Made by a program: the position numbers and the translations under genes. Below the pieces are notes generated by a model. The model did not search any database and had not been told where the DNA came from. It was given only the letters and a program-made list of their open reading frames with translations. DNA of 64,000 bases, from contig QKIH01000007.1 in assembly GCA_003249645.1 (NCBI GenBank), positions 1-64,000 on the forward strand, read 5' to 3'. The stretch comes from Desulfobulbaceae bacterium. Its GTDB lineage: Bacteria > Desulfobacterota > Desulfobulbia > Desulfobulbales > Desulfocapsaceae. Positions 43,784 to 51,469 of this stretch are shown piece by piece (the first letter of the stretch is position 1; the number at the start of each line of letters is the position of its first letter).

Positions 43784-44204
43784 CCGGCTGAAGATCTTCA
43801 GTTACATTGCAGGCAACACAGCAAACTCCTTTGGAAGATTCCTGTTTGTAACGATTACTGAATACAAACCCGCAACAAATACAGCGAAAAACACCTTCGG
43901 GAAGGACTTCCGCAGCGGCTGTTGCCGCCTCGTCCTCAAACAAGGCTATATCATCATCGGTAATGGTTTCACCAAGTTCAGTACGAGACAAATTCTCTTC
44001 CGCTGCAACAGCCTGTTCAACCGAAATATCTTCGGCCAAGCCATTTTTTTCACTTTCCTGAGGCACAACTTCTGCAGCAGTAAATTCAGCGGCTGCATCC
44101 ACTGCGATAAAGATTTGCCTACATTTCGGACAGCGAATTTTCTTGTTCAGGATTGCTTCCTCTGCTTTTCCCTCTAAACCACAGTGGGGACACTTCACGG
44201 TCAT
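43773..44204 (-). CDS. MJ0042-type zinc-ribbon protein
   Basis: 143 residues. The first 30 residues are an MJ0042 zinc finger (KCPHCGLEG..., IRCPKCRQIF); the middle is acidic and low in complexity (about 35-105); the end has two more cysteine pairs (FRCICCGFVF and VCCVAC). ATG 44204 is chosen since AGGAGGAGG precedes it; the frame is open further upstream but without a site. Such small proteins are frequent in Desulfobacterota and Myxococcota and have no known function. Converges with the PqqD-like gene. Confidence 0.8.
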   Translation of the reverse strand: MTVKCPHCGLEGKAEEAILNKKIRCPKCRQIFIAVDAAAEFTAAEVVPQESEKNGLAEDISVEQAVAAEENLSRTELGETITDDDIALFEDEAATAAAEVLPEGVFRCICCGFVFSNRYKQESSKGVCCVACNVTEDLQPEAA

Positions 44205-44302
44205 GCTTTCCTCCTCCTGGAATTGGACCAACGAACAAACACTATCGACAATTGTATTCAAACAACCGCTAAACACAAGATATTTCTTTACCTTTTATAT
44301 CT

Positions 44303-45106
44303 TCAGGATAACAAACCGAGATGCCTGGCAAGCACCTGCAGATCAGACCAAGTCGCCTGTTTCATTTCCGGATTTTGAAGAAGATAATTCGGGTGATAGG
44401 TCGGCATGAGAGGGATCGGCTTTCCTTCTTTTTGAGCAAATGGATGGAATCGTCCACGCAGGCGTGATAAGGGCTCACTTTTATTTAACAGCGCCCTGGT
44501 ACTTATCATTCCCATGGCAAGGATCACCTCCGGTTTCAACACATGAATCTGGCGGTGAAGAAAGCTCAGACACGACGTCACGTGCTCTGCCTTTGGCTGC
44601 TGCCCTTTTTTAAGGGCACATTTAATAACGGAGGTGACAAAGTACTTGTCATCATCAAGTGTTATCGCCTTCATCATCCTTGCAAGCATCACATCTTCTT
44701 CTGTACCCATTAACAGGGTATCTGACTCTTCTTCGTGATCAACACGACACCAGTCGCCGACAATGAGCAGTCGAACTGCCGGTCTTGCTGAACTGCCGGC
44801 TGCCGCAAAAACGCGTTGCTGACGCAATGAACAACCGGTACAGACAAGTACATCATCATGAATATCTGCAATTGTCGCGCCGCTGACAACCGGTTTGGTT
44901 ATGACCTTTTTCTTTTCCGTGGTGAAAGAGGCGTCACGCAAGACAAGCGTTTTTTTCGGTAAATCAACAATCGAATCAGGCTTGCCCTCTCTGGCAAGAA
45001 ACTGTGAAATAATCCCATCACTGCGATAGCCTGGAATCCCTATCCCATGATGATATTTCAGTGTTTCCCGAAGTGATTGAAGAATATCCTGCTTCATTTC
45101 ATGCAT
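44303..45106 (-). CDS. Family 4-like uracil-DNA glycosylase, divergent
   Basis: 267 residues; would remove uracil from DNA. CTGC near residue 92 plus a second cysteine pair 16 apart (KCALKKGQQ...TSC) correspond to the four Fe-S ligands of family 4 enzymes, and the C-terminal MPTYHPNYLLQNP matches the histidine motif. The first catalytic motif, normally a GEAPG-type loop, reads VGDWCRVDHEEES here, so activity is uncertain. A helical N-terminus of about 85 residues precedes the domain. Divergent from the HTH gene. Confidence 0.8.
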   Translation of the reverse strand: MHEMKQDILQSLRETLKYHHGIGIPGYRSDGIISQFLAREGKPDSIVDLPKKTLVLRDASFTTEKKKVITKPVVSGATIADIHDDVLVCTGCSLRQQRVFAAAGSSARPAVRLLIVGDWCRVDHEEESDTLLMGTEEDVMLARMMKAITLDDDKYFVTSVIKCALKKGQQPKAEHVTSCLSFLHRQIHVLKPEVILAMGMISTRALLNKSEPLSRLRGRFHPFAQKEGKPIPLMPTYHPNYLLQNPEMKQATWSDLQVLARHLGLLS

Positions 45107-45221
45107 TACGAAGAGTTAATTTTCTTATTGAAGTTACGATAAATGAATAGCCTATAGGGTACTGCTTGAAAACTATTTTCCTCTCATTCGAGAAAAAAAA
45201 GCACAATTTCTCTATTTCTGG

Positions 45222-45255
45222 TATAAATGTAGTACCACAAAATATAGTCCTACAT
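45222..45255 (+). promoter_or_regulatory. Possible promoter/operator of the HTH gene
   Basis: A TATAAA box (45222-45227) overlaps an inverted repeat ATGTAG (45227-45232) / CTACAT (45250-45255). The repeat would sit over the transcription start of the HTH gene, 50-80 bases before its ATG, a usual place for auto-repression. There is no convincing -35 box. Confidence 0.35.
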
Positions 45256-45307
45256 TTTGGGTAATGGACACAGGCTCGTTTCGTTAATCTTATTCTCAGG
45301 ATCAGTT

Positions 45308-45679
45308 ATGACCAAACAAGAATTCACTGAAATTCGTAAAAAACTTGGCAAAACACAAAAACATCTGGCAGGCCTGTTGGGCATAAGCCTCAAGACTATT
45401 CACAGTTATGAGCAGGGTTGGCGTGCTGTTCCGGCCTACATTGAAAGACAGTTGTATTTCCTGGTCATCCATCAGCGAAGTGACACCAAAGACCTCCTGC
45501 CATGCTGGGAAGTAAAAAACTGCGGCGTAAAAGATGACTGCCCGGCATGGGAGTTCCAAAGCGGGCATCTCTGCTGGTTTCTCTGCGGCACTCTCTGCGA
45601 GTGCACCAATGATGCAACGGCAAAAAACAAACTGGAAACTTGTAAAAAATGTTCTATATTTAAGAAACTGACTAAATAG
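45308..45679 (+). CDS. Helix-turn-helix protein with two-CW cysteine domain
   Basis: 123 residues. Residues 1-60 form an XRE-type DNA-binding domain (FTEIRKKLGKTQKHLAGLLGISLKTIHSYEQGWR). The rest has the pattern CWEVKNCG, CPAW, CWFLCGTLC, CKKC seen in the cysteine-rich two-CW module of Desulfobacterota signalling proteins; it probably binds metal or an Fe-S cluster. Likely a redox or metal responsive regulator (inference). Start at ATG 45308, the first codon of the conserved domain. Confidence 0.85.
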   Translation: MTKQEFTEIRKKLGKTQKHLAGLLGISLKTIHSYEQGWRAVPAYIERQLYFLVIHQRSDTKDLLPCWEVKNCGVKDDCPAWEFQSGHLCWFLCGTLCECTNDATAKNKLETCKKCSIFKKLTK

Positions 45680-45720
45680 GTTTCGGTAAGAGAACAAGTT
45701 GCCATTTGAAGGAGAAATGC

Positions 45721-45936
45721 ATGCCCATCTATGAATATAAATGCAGAGAATGCAATACGCAGTTTGAAATCATAACAACTTCAGCAGAACAGCAGAAAGA
45801 ACCGGTAAGATGTACAAAATGCAACAGCCCGAATACCGGCAAAATTATCAGTTCATCAAGTTATCGCCTCAACAAGGGGACTTCGATCCCTGCCGGAGCC
45901 CTCTCAGGATGTACCAGCAGAGGCGGTTTCAGCTGA
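45721..45936 (+). CDS. FmdB family zinc-ribbon protein
   Basis: 71 residues. MPIYEYKCRECNTQFEI opens the domain and CTKCNSP supplies the second cysteine pair, both hallmarks of the FmdB/CxxC_CXXC_SSSS family; SSSSYRLNKG follows. The family was first seen beside amidase genes and is thought to be regulatory. GAAGGAG lies just before the ATG. Confidence 0.92.
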   Translation: MPIYEYKCRECNTQFEIITTSAEQQKEPVRCTKCNSPNTGKIISSSSYRLNKGTSIPAGALSGCTSRGGFS

Positions 45937-45963
45937 GCATAAAGACTGGTTGGCCGGTCCGGC

Positions 45964-46317
45964 TCACTTTTCTTCCTGCTTATCTTTCTTCTCTTTCTTG
46001 GAGGAAAACTCAAAGAGGATCTCGTTTTCCTTTACCATGTCGTAATCCCGGCGTGAAATTTCCTCCAGATAAGAATCATCGTTTTTAACCCGATCAACTT
46101 CCTGGCGGAGTTCTTCATTCTCCTTAACCAGTCCTTGAGTTTCCTGCTCAAGTGATTTAAGCTCAGCCCGTTGACGCAGAAGAGCGAGAAAACCTGTGTG
46201 CGGTGCAAACATCAGCCAGAGAAAAGCAATAATTATCAGGGTAAGAAGCAGTTTTACATACCAGTTCTCCTGATTCGGGCTCAACGCTGTTTTTGGTTTT
46301 CTTTTTTTCTTTTCCAT
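45964..46317 (-). CDS. ftsB: FtsB/DivIC-type septum formation initiator
   Basis: 117 residues: basic cytosolic tail, one transmembrane helix (about 20-40), then a coiled coil (RQRAELKSLEQETQGLVKENEELRQEVDRV) and the typical end DDSYLEEISRRDYDMVKENEILFEF. It is part of the FtsQLB division complex. Start at MEKKKRK; the frame is open for 25 more codons upstream but these lack family features. Its ATG lies only 19 bases from the divergent DUF523 start, so their promoters must overlap coding sequence. Confidence 0.88.
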   Translation of the reverse strand: MEKKKRKPKTALSPNQENWYVKLLLTLIIIAFLWLMFAPHTGFLALLRQRAELKSLEQETQGLVKENEELRQEVDRVKNDDSYLEEISRRDYDMVKENEILFEFSSKKEKKDKQEEK

Positions 46318-46336
46318 AACCTGTTTACCGACGCCT

Positions 46337-46816
46337 ATGTTATCACTACAGCAAAACTGCCTGATCAGTGCCTGTCTCTTAGGTTTATGCACCCGTTATG
46401 ATGGAAAAACCAGACCGGACACGTTTGATTTTTCTCTGACTGAAGGATATCATCTCATCCCCGTCTGCCCTGAACAGCTCGGCGGTCTTCCGACACCAAG
46501 ACCGGCAGCTGATATAGTTGGCGGTGACGGCCATGATGTCTTACAGGGCAAAGCAAAGGTGCTCAGCCGCGAAGGTGATGATTTCACCAACGAGTTCATT
46601 AAAGGGGCCGAACAGGTGCTCAAAATTGCCAAGATGTTCAATTGTCAGTCAGCATTGCTGAAGGCCAGAAGCCCATCCTGCGCCGTCAGCGGTTTACCCG
46701 GTGTTACAGCCGCCCTGCTGATGAAAAACAGCATAACGGTCATCGAGGCAGATTACCCTAAAATTTTATCTGATCCTCATAACCATGAGAATTACTATAC
46801 CGGCCTCGTAAAGTAA
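46337..46816 (+). CDS. DUF523 family protein
   Basis: 159 residues with the family signatures SACLLGLCTRYDGK near the start, PVCPEQLGGLPTPRPAADI in the middle, and KARSPSCAVSG later. Conserved cysteines could bind metal. Function is unproven; some DUF523 proteins are linked to thiouracil desulfidase activity. The last 51 bases overlap the 3' end of tatC on the opposite strand. Confidence 0.92.
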   Translation: MLSLQQNCLISACLLGLCTRYDGKTRPDTFDFSLTEGYHLIPVCPEQLGGLPTPRPAADIVGGDGHDVLQGKAKVLSREGDDFTNEFIKGAEQVLKIAKMFNCQSALLKARSPSCAVSGLPGVTAALLMKNSITVIEADYPKILSDPHNHENYYTGLVK

Positions 46817-47461
46817 ATAGAGCGGTCCGCCCATCATTGCCATATTGACCACATCCGGAGTTGGCGTAAGCATGGCTGCAATGATTGCTATAAATAAAAT
46901 CGCATAGCGTCTTGATCGCTCAAAAAACTTTCTTGTGCAGATTCCTACCTGGGCCAAAAACACCATAAAGACCGGTAATTCAAAGATCAGGCCGAACGCA
47001 AGAATAAACAGGGTGACAAAATTGACAAATCGACTGATCGAGATAACCGGCTTGAGTTCTTCCGAACCGAATCCGAGCAGGAAATTAATGCCAAGAGGCA
47101 AGGTGACGAAATAGCAGAACAGTGTACCGGCATAAAACAGAACAGTTGTAAAAAAGATGAAAAAGAAGAGTTTCCCGCCGCTCACTTTAAACGGCTTGCC
47201 AAGTGCTTTCCAGATGATTGTCATCAACCATGGCATCAAGGCGTAAACAGCCCCGAACAGCGCCAGTTTAACATGGGCGAGGAAGGGCCCGGCCACGGAA
47301 AAAAAATAGAGTTTTTCTGCCAAATGGTGCTGGACCACCTGAAGAAGCTCAGGAGTAAGAAAAAATACCGTCAAGGTAGTAATCACCAGGAGTGTTACAA
47401 AAATCTTAATGGTCCTGCGTAATTCATTTATGACTGTAATCAGAGTATTATGTATTTCCAT
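46766..47461 (-). CDS. tatC: Twin-arginine translocase subunit TatC
   Basis: 231 residues, six membrane helices. The N-terminal ITVINELRRTI corresponds to the conserved HLxELRxR region (histidine replaced by Val-Ile here), and RFVNFVTLFILAFGLIFELPVFMVFLAQVG is the most conserved TatC stretch. It exports folded redox proteins such as formate dehydrogenase catalytic subunits. No tatA/B gene is adjacent. The 3' end overlaps DUF523 on the other strand. Confidence 0.92.
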   Translation of the reverse strand: MEIHNTLITVINELRRTIKIFVTLLVITTLTVFFLTPELLQVVQHHLAEKLYFFSVAGPFLAHVKLALFGAVYALMPWLMTIIWKALGKPFKVSGGKLFFFIFFTTVLFYAGTLFCYFVTLPLGINFLLGFGSEELKPVISISRFVNFVTLFILAFGLIFELPVFMVFLAQVGICTRKFFERSRRYAILFIAIIAAMLTPTPDVVNMAMMGGPLYLLYEAGIVILMVMRIR

Positions 47462-47637
47462 CTGGTGATAAGAAGAGGTCTGTCTGTTTAAATCTGCTAT
47501 GTATCAAACATTTGAGAGTAGCATGAGTGGGAAACAAAAGCAATTGGGTTGATTTCAGCCGGTCCACATGATAAACAGAAAAAAAACATCTCTGTCTATT
47601 CTTTACTAACATTACAAACATTTTTTGAGAAGATGCC

Positions 47638-48915
47638 ATGCTTGAACTTCGATTTATACGCGAAAATTTTGAACTCGTTAAGGAAAAAACTGCAAAACGC
47701 GGTACCCCAACCGAGAAACTGGATGAATTTCTCACCATCGACCAGAAACGGCTTGATCTTCTCAATGTTTCTGAAACCCTGAAAAATCAGAGAAATAATG
47801 CATCAAAAGAGATCGCCGAGCTGAAGAAGGGCTCAGATGAAGATAAGGAGAAAGCCGAGCCTCTCATTCTTGAAATGCGTGAAACCAGTTCAAAAATAAA
47901 AGAACTCGACAATGAGCTAAATGATATTCAGCAGCAGCTTCAGGATATCGTCATGTCAATCCCGAACCTGCTTGATGACTCTGTGCCTGTAGGGAGAGAC
48001 GATTGCGATAACATTGAAATAAAAAAATGGGGTAAGAAGCCGAGCTTCAATTTCACCCCGAAAAATCATTGGGAAATCGGTGAACAGCAGAACACCCTTG
48101 ATTTTGAATGCGGTGCAAAGCTAGCCGGTGCCCGCTTTACAGTGATGAAGGGTTTTGCCTCACGTATGGAGCGGGCCCTGACCAATTTCATGCTTGATCT
48201 GCACACCCAGAAACACGGCTATACCGAAATATTGCCGCCGTTCATGGTCAATACCGCATCAATGACGGCAACCGGACAGCTTCCTAAATTTGCTGAAGAT
48301 CTTTTTAAAATTGACGGCTGGGATTATTACCTGATCCCTACAGCCGAAGTTCCCGTAACCAATATTCACAGAGATGCGACCCTGCAGGAAAAAGATCTGC
48401 CGATAAAATATACTGCATACACCCCGTGTTTCAGATCAGAAGCCGGTTCATACGGTAAAGACACCCGAGGGCTGATCAGGCAGCACCAGTTTGACAAGGT
48501 TGAACTGGTAAAATTCACCACCCCTGAAACCTCAATGGCAGAGCTTGAAGAGCTGCTCAGTGAAGCAGAAGAAGTGCTTCAGCTTTTAAACCTTCATTAC
48601 CGGGTTGTGACACTTTGCTCAGGAGATCTCGGCTTCTCTTCTACCAAAACCTACGACATCGAAGTCTGGCTGCCCGGTGCAAATACCTACCGTGAAATTT
48701 CATCCTGTTCAAACTTCCTCGATTTTCAGGCAAGACGCGGTTCAATCCGATATCGACCGGATGGCCAGAAGAAATCGAAACTGGTACACACGCTTAATGG
48801 ATCAGGTCTGGCAGTGGGCAGAACACTACTGGCAATTTTTGAAAATTATCAGCAGGAAGACGGCAGCGTGGCAGTCCCTGAAGTTTTACAACCATACTTT
48901 CAAAACAGATTTTAA
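47638..48915 (+). CDS. serS: Seryl-tRNA synthetase
   Basis: 425 residues; charges tRNA-Ser and also tRNA-Sec, the first step of selenocysteine synthesis. N-terminal coiled-coil arm (about 30-100), then the class II core with motif 2 [23 protein letters not shown] and motif 3 [18 protein letters not shown]. Length matches the family. An intergenic hairpin follows. Confidence 0.95.
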   Translation: MLELRFIRENFELVKEKTAKRGTPTEKLDEFLTIDQKRLDLLNVSETLKNQRNNASKEIAELKKGSDEDKEKAEPLILEMRETSSKIKELDNELNDIQQQLQDIVMSIPNLLDDSVPVGRDDCDNIEIKKWGKKPSFNFTPKNHWEIGEQQNTLDFECGAKLAGARFTVMKGFASRMERALTNFMLDLHTQKHGYTEILPPFMVNTASMTATGQLPKFAEDLFKIDGWDYYLIPTAEVPVTNIHRDATLQEKDLPIKYTAYTPCFRSEAGSYGKDTRGLIRQHQFDKVELVKFTTPETSMAELEELLSEAEEVLQLLNLHYRVVTLCSGDLGFSSTKTYDIEVWLPGANTYREISSCSNFLDFQARRGSIRYRPDGQKKSKLVHTLNGSGLAVGRTLLAIFENYQQEDGSVAVPEVLQPYFQNRF

Positions 48916-48931
48916 CGAAATATCATCATTA

Positions 48932-48958
48932 CAGGAAGGGTTCCTGTCACCCTTCCTG
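48932..48958. other. Strong intergenic hairpin between serS and the channel gene
   Basis: A perfect 10-bp inverted repeat (CAGGAAGGGT / ACCCTTCCTG) with a seven-base loop, 16 bases after the serS stop. No T run follows, so it is not a classic intrinsic terminator; it may protect or process the transcript. Confidence 0.6.
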
Positions 48959-48995
48959 AAAGCACAATGCAGTTAACCGTCAAGGGGTATTCAAT

Positions 48996-51353
48996 ATGTA
49001 CTCGTTTGGTAGATCAAAACCGCTGCACCGTATTACGTTTCTCTTCCTTTTCTTCTCTATTTTTTTTCTTCTACCTGAATTAGTATTCTCCAAAGCGCCG
49101 CCAGCACCGGATCAAAGCGCTGTTTCAGCAGAAATAGACGCAACTCTTGCCACCATGAGTGACACCGAGGTTCGCAAACGCCTGGCAGAGGAAATGCAGA
49201 AAAGTGCTGCACCAGCCAGCCAGACCAATCACAATCCAAATGAGGTCAAGATTGGCTGGGTCATGACCGAATGGCTTCAATCTTTTGGCACTGAAGATGA
49301 AGATGACCACAATATGCTCACAAAATTCCTCGCTGGGTTTAAAGCGCTCCCCGCCAGCTTTGCTCAGGTGAACAACAATATTATCCCACCTGATTTTTCA
49401 TCTTCACCTGTTGTTTTACGGCTTGCACTGGCAGCGATTATTCTTTTCAGTCTCATAGTTGCCAGACTTTTTGCCCATTGGCTGACCAAACATTACTTTA
49501 CTCTTGATACCAGTAATCTGCCGGAAATTGGTGTACCGGCAAAATTTATTTCCGGATTCATCAGATGCATTCCCAACCTGCTCGCCCTTTTCATCTTTGT
49601 CATAGTCGGTTTTCTTATTTACTTTTTCTCCATCGGCGCCGACCATCAACCTCTGAATCTGTTTTTTAACGGGGCACTTTTTGCTATCTGCCTCTTCTTT
49701 CTGATAAGAATTTCAGCACAGCTGCTGCTCTCTCCATCACTCGCTGCTTTCAGAATTATTCCAGTCAGTGACCGTGGAGCATCGACCATACTCAAGGCAA
49801 TTAATGTTTTTGCTGTCTTTCTTATACTGACTTTTTACACAGTCATGCTTTTTCGCGGCAACAGTTTGGGTTTTGGTGTCGCCAATGCTGTTAAGGAGAT
49901 AGCAGCTACCCTTTTCACTCTTATCTCTATCGGGTTTGTCTTTACCTATCGCCGACCTGTCGCTGACTATATCCGCAGCAGCAGCACAGACACCGGCAAC
50001 AGCCAGTGGGTAACCGAGATCCTGGCCAAAAGCTGGCACATGCTGACCAGTTTCTATTTTCTCTTTCTCTGGTCCATGCTGCTCTATGACTTCATCAGCA
50101 GCGGGTATCGATCAGGCCAGGGTGCCTTTATCATAAGTTTCCTCATCATTCCCATCTGGCTGCTGATTAATGCACTTGGACAATGGGTAACTCGTAATGT
50201 CTTCAACACCCTCGGAATTTATTCACTGGATACAATAGACCAGCAAATGGATCAGCTTTCTGCTGAACAGCAGCTCCATCTTGAAGAATCGCACCGTGTC
50301 TTTATGAAGGCACGCAATTTTACCCGTATTGCCGTCACAGTTGTACTCGGTATATGGCTTGCCAAGCTATGGAATTTCTATATCCCGTATATCAGTGAGC
50401 TGACAGGGGTCTTCTTCGATACCTTATTAATACTTATTATTGCCCTGTTTTTCTGGAAAACCCTCAGTAGCTGGATTGAACGTAAAATATTTGAATCCAC
50501 CTCAGAGGATGAAGAGGCTACCGATGAAGACAGCGAATGGGCGGCGACAGCCAAAAAAGGCCGGGCCTATACCCTGCTGCCGATGTTGAAGAAATTTGTC
50601 GGATCCATTCTCGTTGTTATGGTCACCCTCACCATTCTCTCATCATTCGGCGTTGATATCGGTCCATTACTGGCTGGTGCCGGTGTTGTCGGACTCGCCG
50701 TTGGTTTTGGCGCGCAAAAGCTGGTCAGCGACGTATTAAGCGGCTTTTTCTTCCTGCTTGATGACGCTTTCAGAGTTGGGGAATATATCGAAGCCGGCGG
50801 CATATCAGGCTCAGTTGAAGACATCACCCTTCGAAACGTCATGCTGCGACATCATCGCGGTATGCTGCAGATTGTCCCCCACAGCGAGCTCGGTGCCGTT
50901 ACCAACTTTATGCGGGGAGGCATCATTGTCAAATTTAACCTCGATTTTCCATATGACGCCGACATTGATCTGATCCGGAGAGTGATCAAGAAGGTGGGTC
51001 AGTCCATGATGGAAGATGAGGAGTTCGGTAAGGATTTCATCAAACCGGTGAAATCTGCCGGTGTCAGGGAAATCACCAATTCCGTGATGACGATCAGGGT
51101 CAAGTTTACTGCTCAGCCGGGGTCACATTTTGTTATTCGACGGGAAGCATATAAGCGTATCACAGAAGCTCTTGCAGCCAAAGGCATTCATTACGCCCAT
51201 CGTAAGGTTATCGTTGACCTGCCCCACGAGCTCATTGATGCAGCGAAAGACCACGGCAACGAAAAAATGCAGCAGGCCCTGCAGATCGCCGGAGCCGCAG
51301 CTCTTGCAGCCTCGGAACAGGATACGGCTGCTGGTGGAAGTCCTTCTGCATAA
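48996..51353 (+). CDS. MscS-family mechanosensitive channel, large form
   Basis: 785 residues: signal peptide, a periplasmic N-terminal part (about 30-145), many membrane helices, then the MscS core. The pore helix GPLLAGAGVVGLAVGFGAQ is followed by KLVSDVLSGFFFLLDDAFRVGEYIE and the beta-domain signature. An acidic stretch (TSEDEEATDEDSEW) precedes the last helix. Channels of this kind release solutes on hypo-osmotic shock; larger ones may have other roles. Small alanine-rich tail. Confidence 0.92.
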   Translation: MYSFGRSKPLHRITFLFLFFSIFFLLPELVFSKAPPAPDQSAVSAEIDATLATMSDTEVRKRLAEEMQKSAAPASQTNHNPNEVKIGWVMTEWLQSFGTEDEDDHNMLTKFLAGFKALPASFAQVNNNIIPPDFSSSPVVLRLALAAIILFSLIVARLFAHWLTKHYFTLDTSNLPEIGVPAKFISGFIRCIPNLLALFIFVIVGFLIYFFSIGADHQPLNLFFNGALFAICLFFLIRISAQLLLSPSLAAFRIIPVSDRGASTILKAINVFAVFLILTFYTVMLFRGNSLGFGVANAVKEIAATLFTLISIGFVFTYRRPVADYIRSSSTDTGNSQWVTEILAKSWHMLTSFYFLFLWSMLLYDFISSGYRSGQGAFIISFLIIPIWLLINALGQWVTRNVFNTLGIYSLDTIDQQMDQLSAEQQLHLEESHRVFMKARNFTRIAVTVVLGIWLAKLWNFYIPYISELTGVFFDTLLILIIALFFWKTLSSWIERKIFESTSEDEEATDEDSEWAATAKKGRAYTLLPMLKKFVGSILVVMVTLTILSSFGVDIGPLLAGAGVVGLAVGFGAQKLVSDVLSGFFFLLDDAFRVGEYIEAGGISGSVEDITLRNVMLRHHRGMLQIVPHSELGAVTNFMRGGIIVKFNLDFPYDADIDLIRRVIKKVGQSMMEDEEFGKDFIKPVKSAGVREITNSVMTIRVKFTAQPGSHFVIRREAYKRITEALAAKGIHYAHRKVIVDLPHELIDAAKDHGNEKMQQALQIAGAAALAASEQDTAAGGSPSA

Positions 51354-51469
51354 GGCTTTTTTACATCAGGCTGATTTAAAATCTGCTCCAGGAGACAACT
51401 GCTTCAAAAAAAAAATGGGCATAAACAGGTTTATACTGATGAATATATCCATATGAAAAGGCAGAAAAA

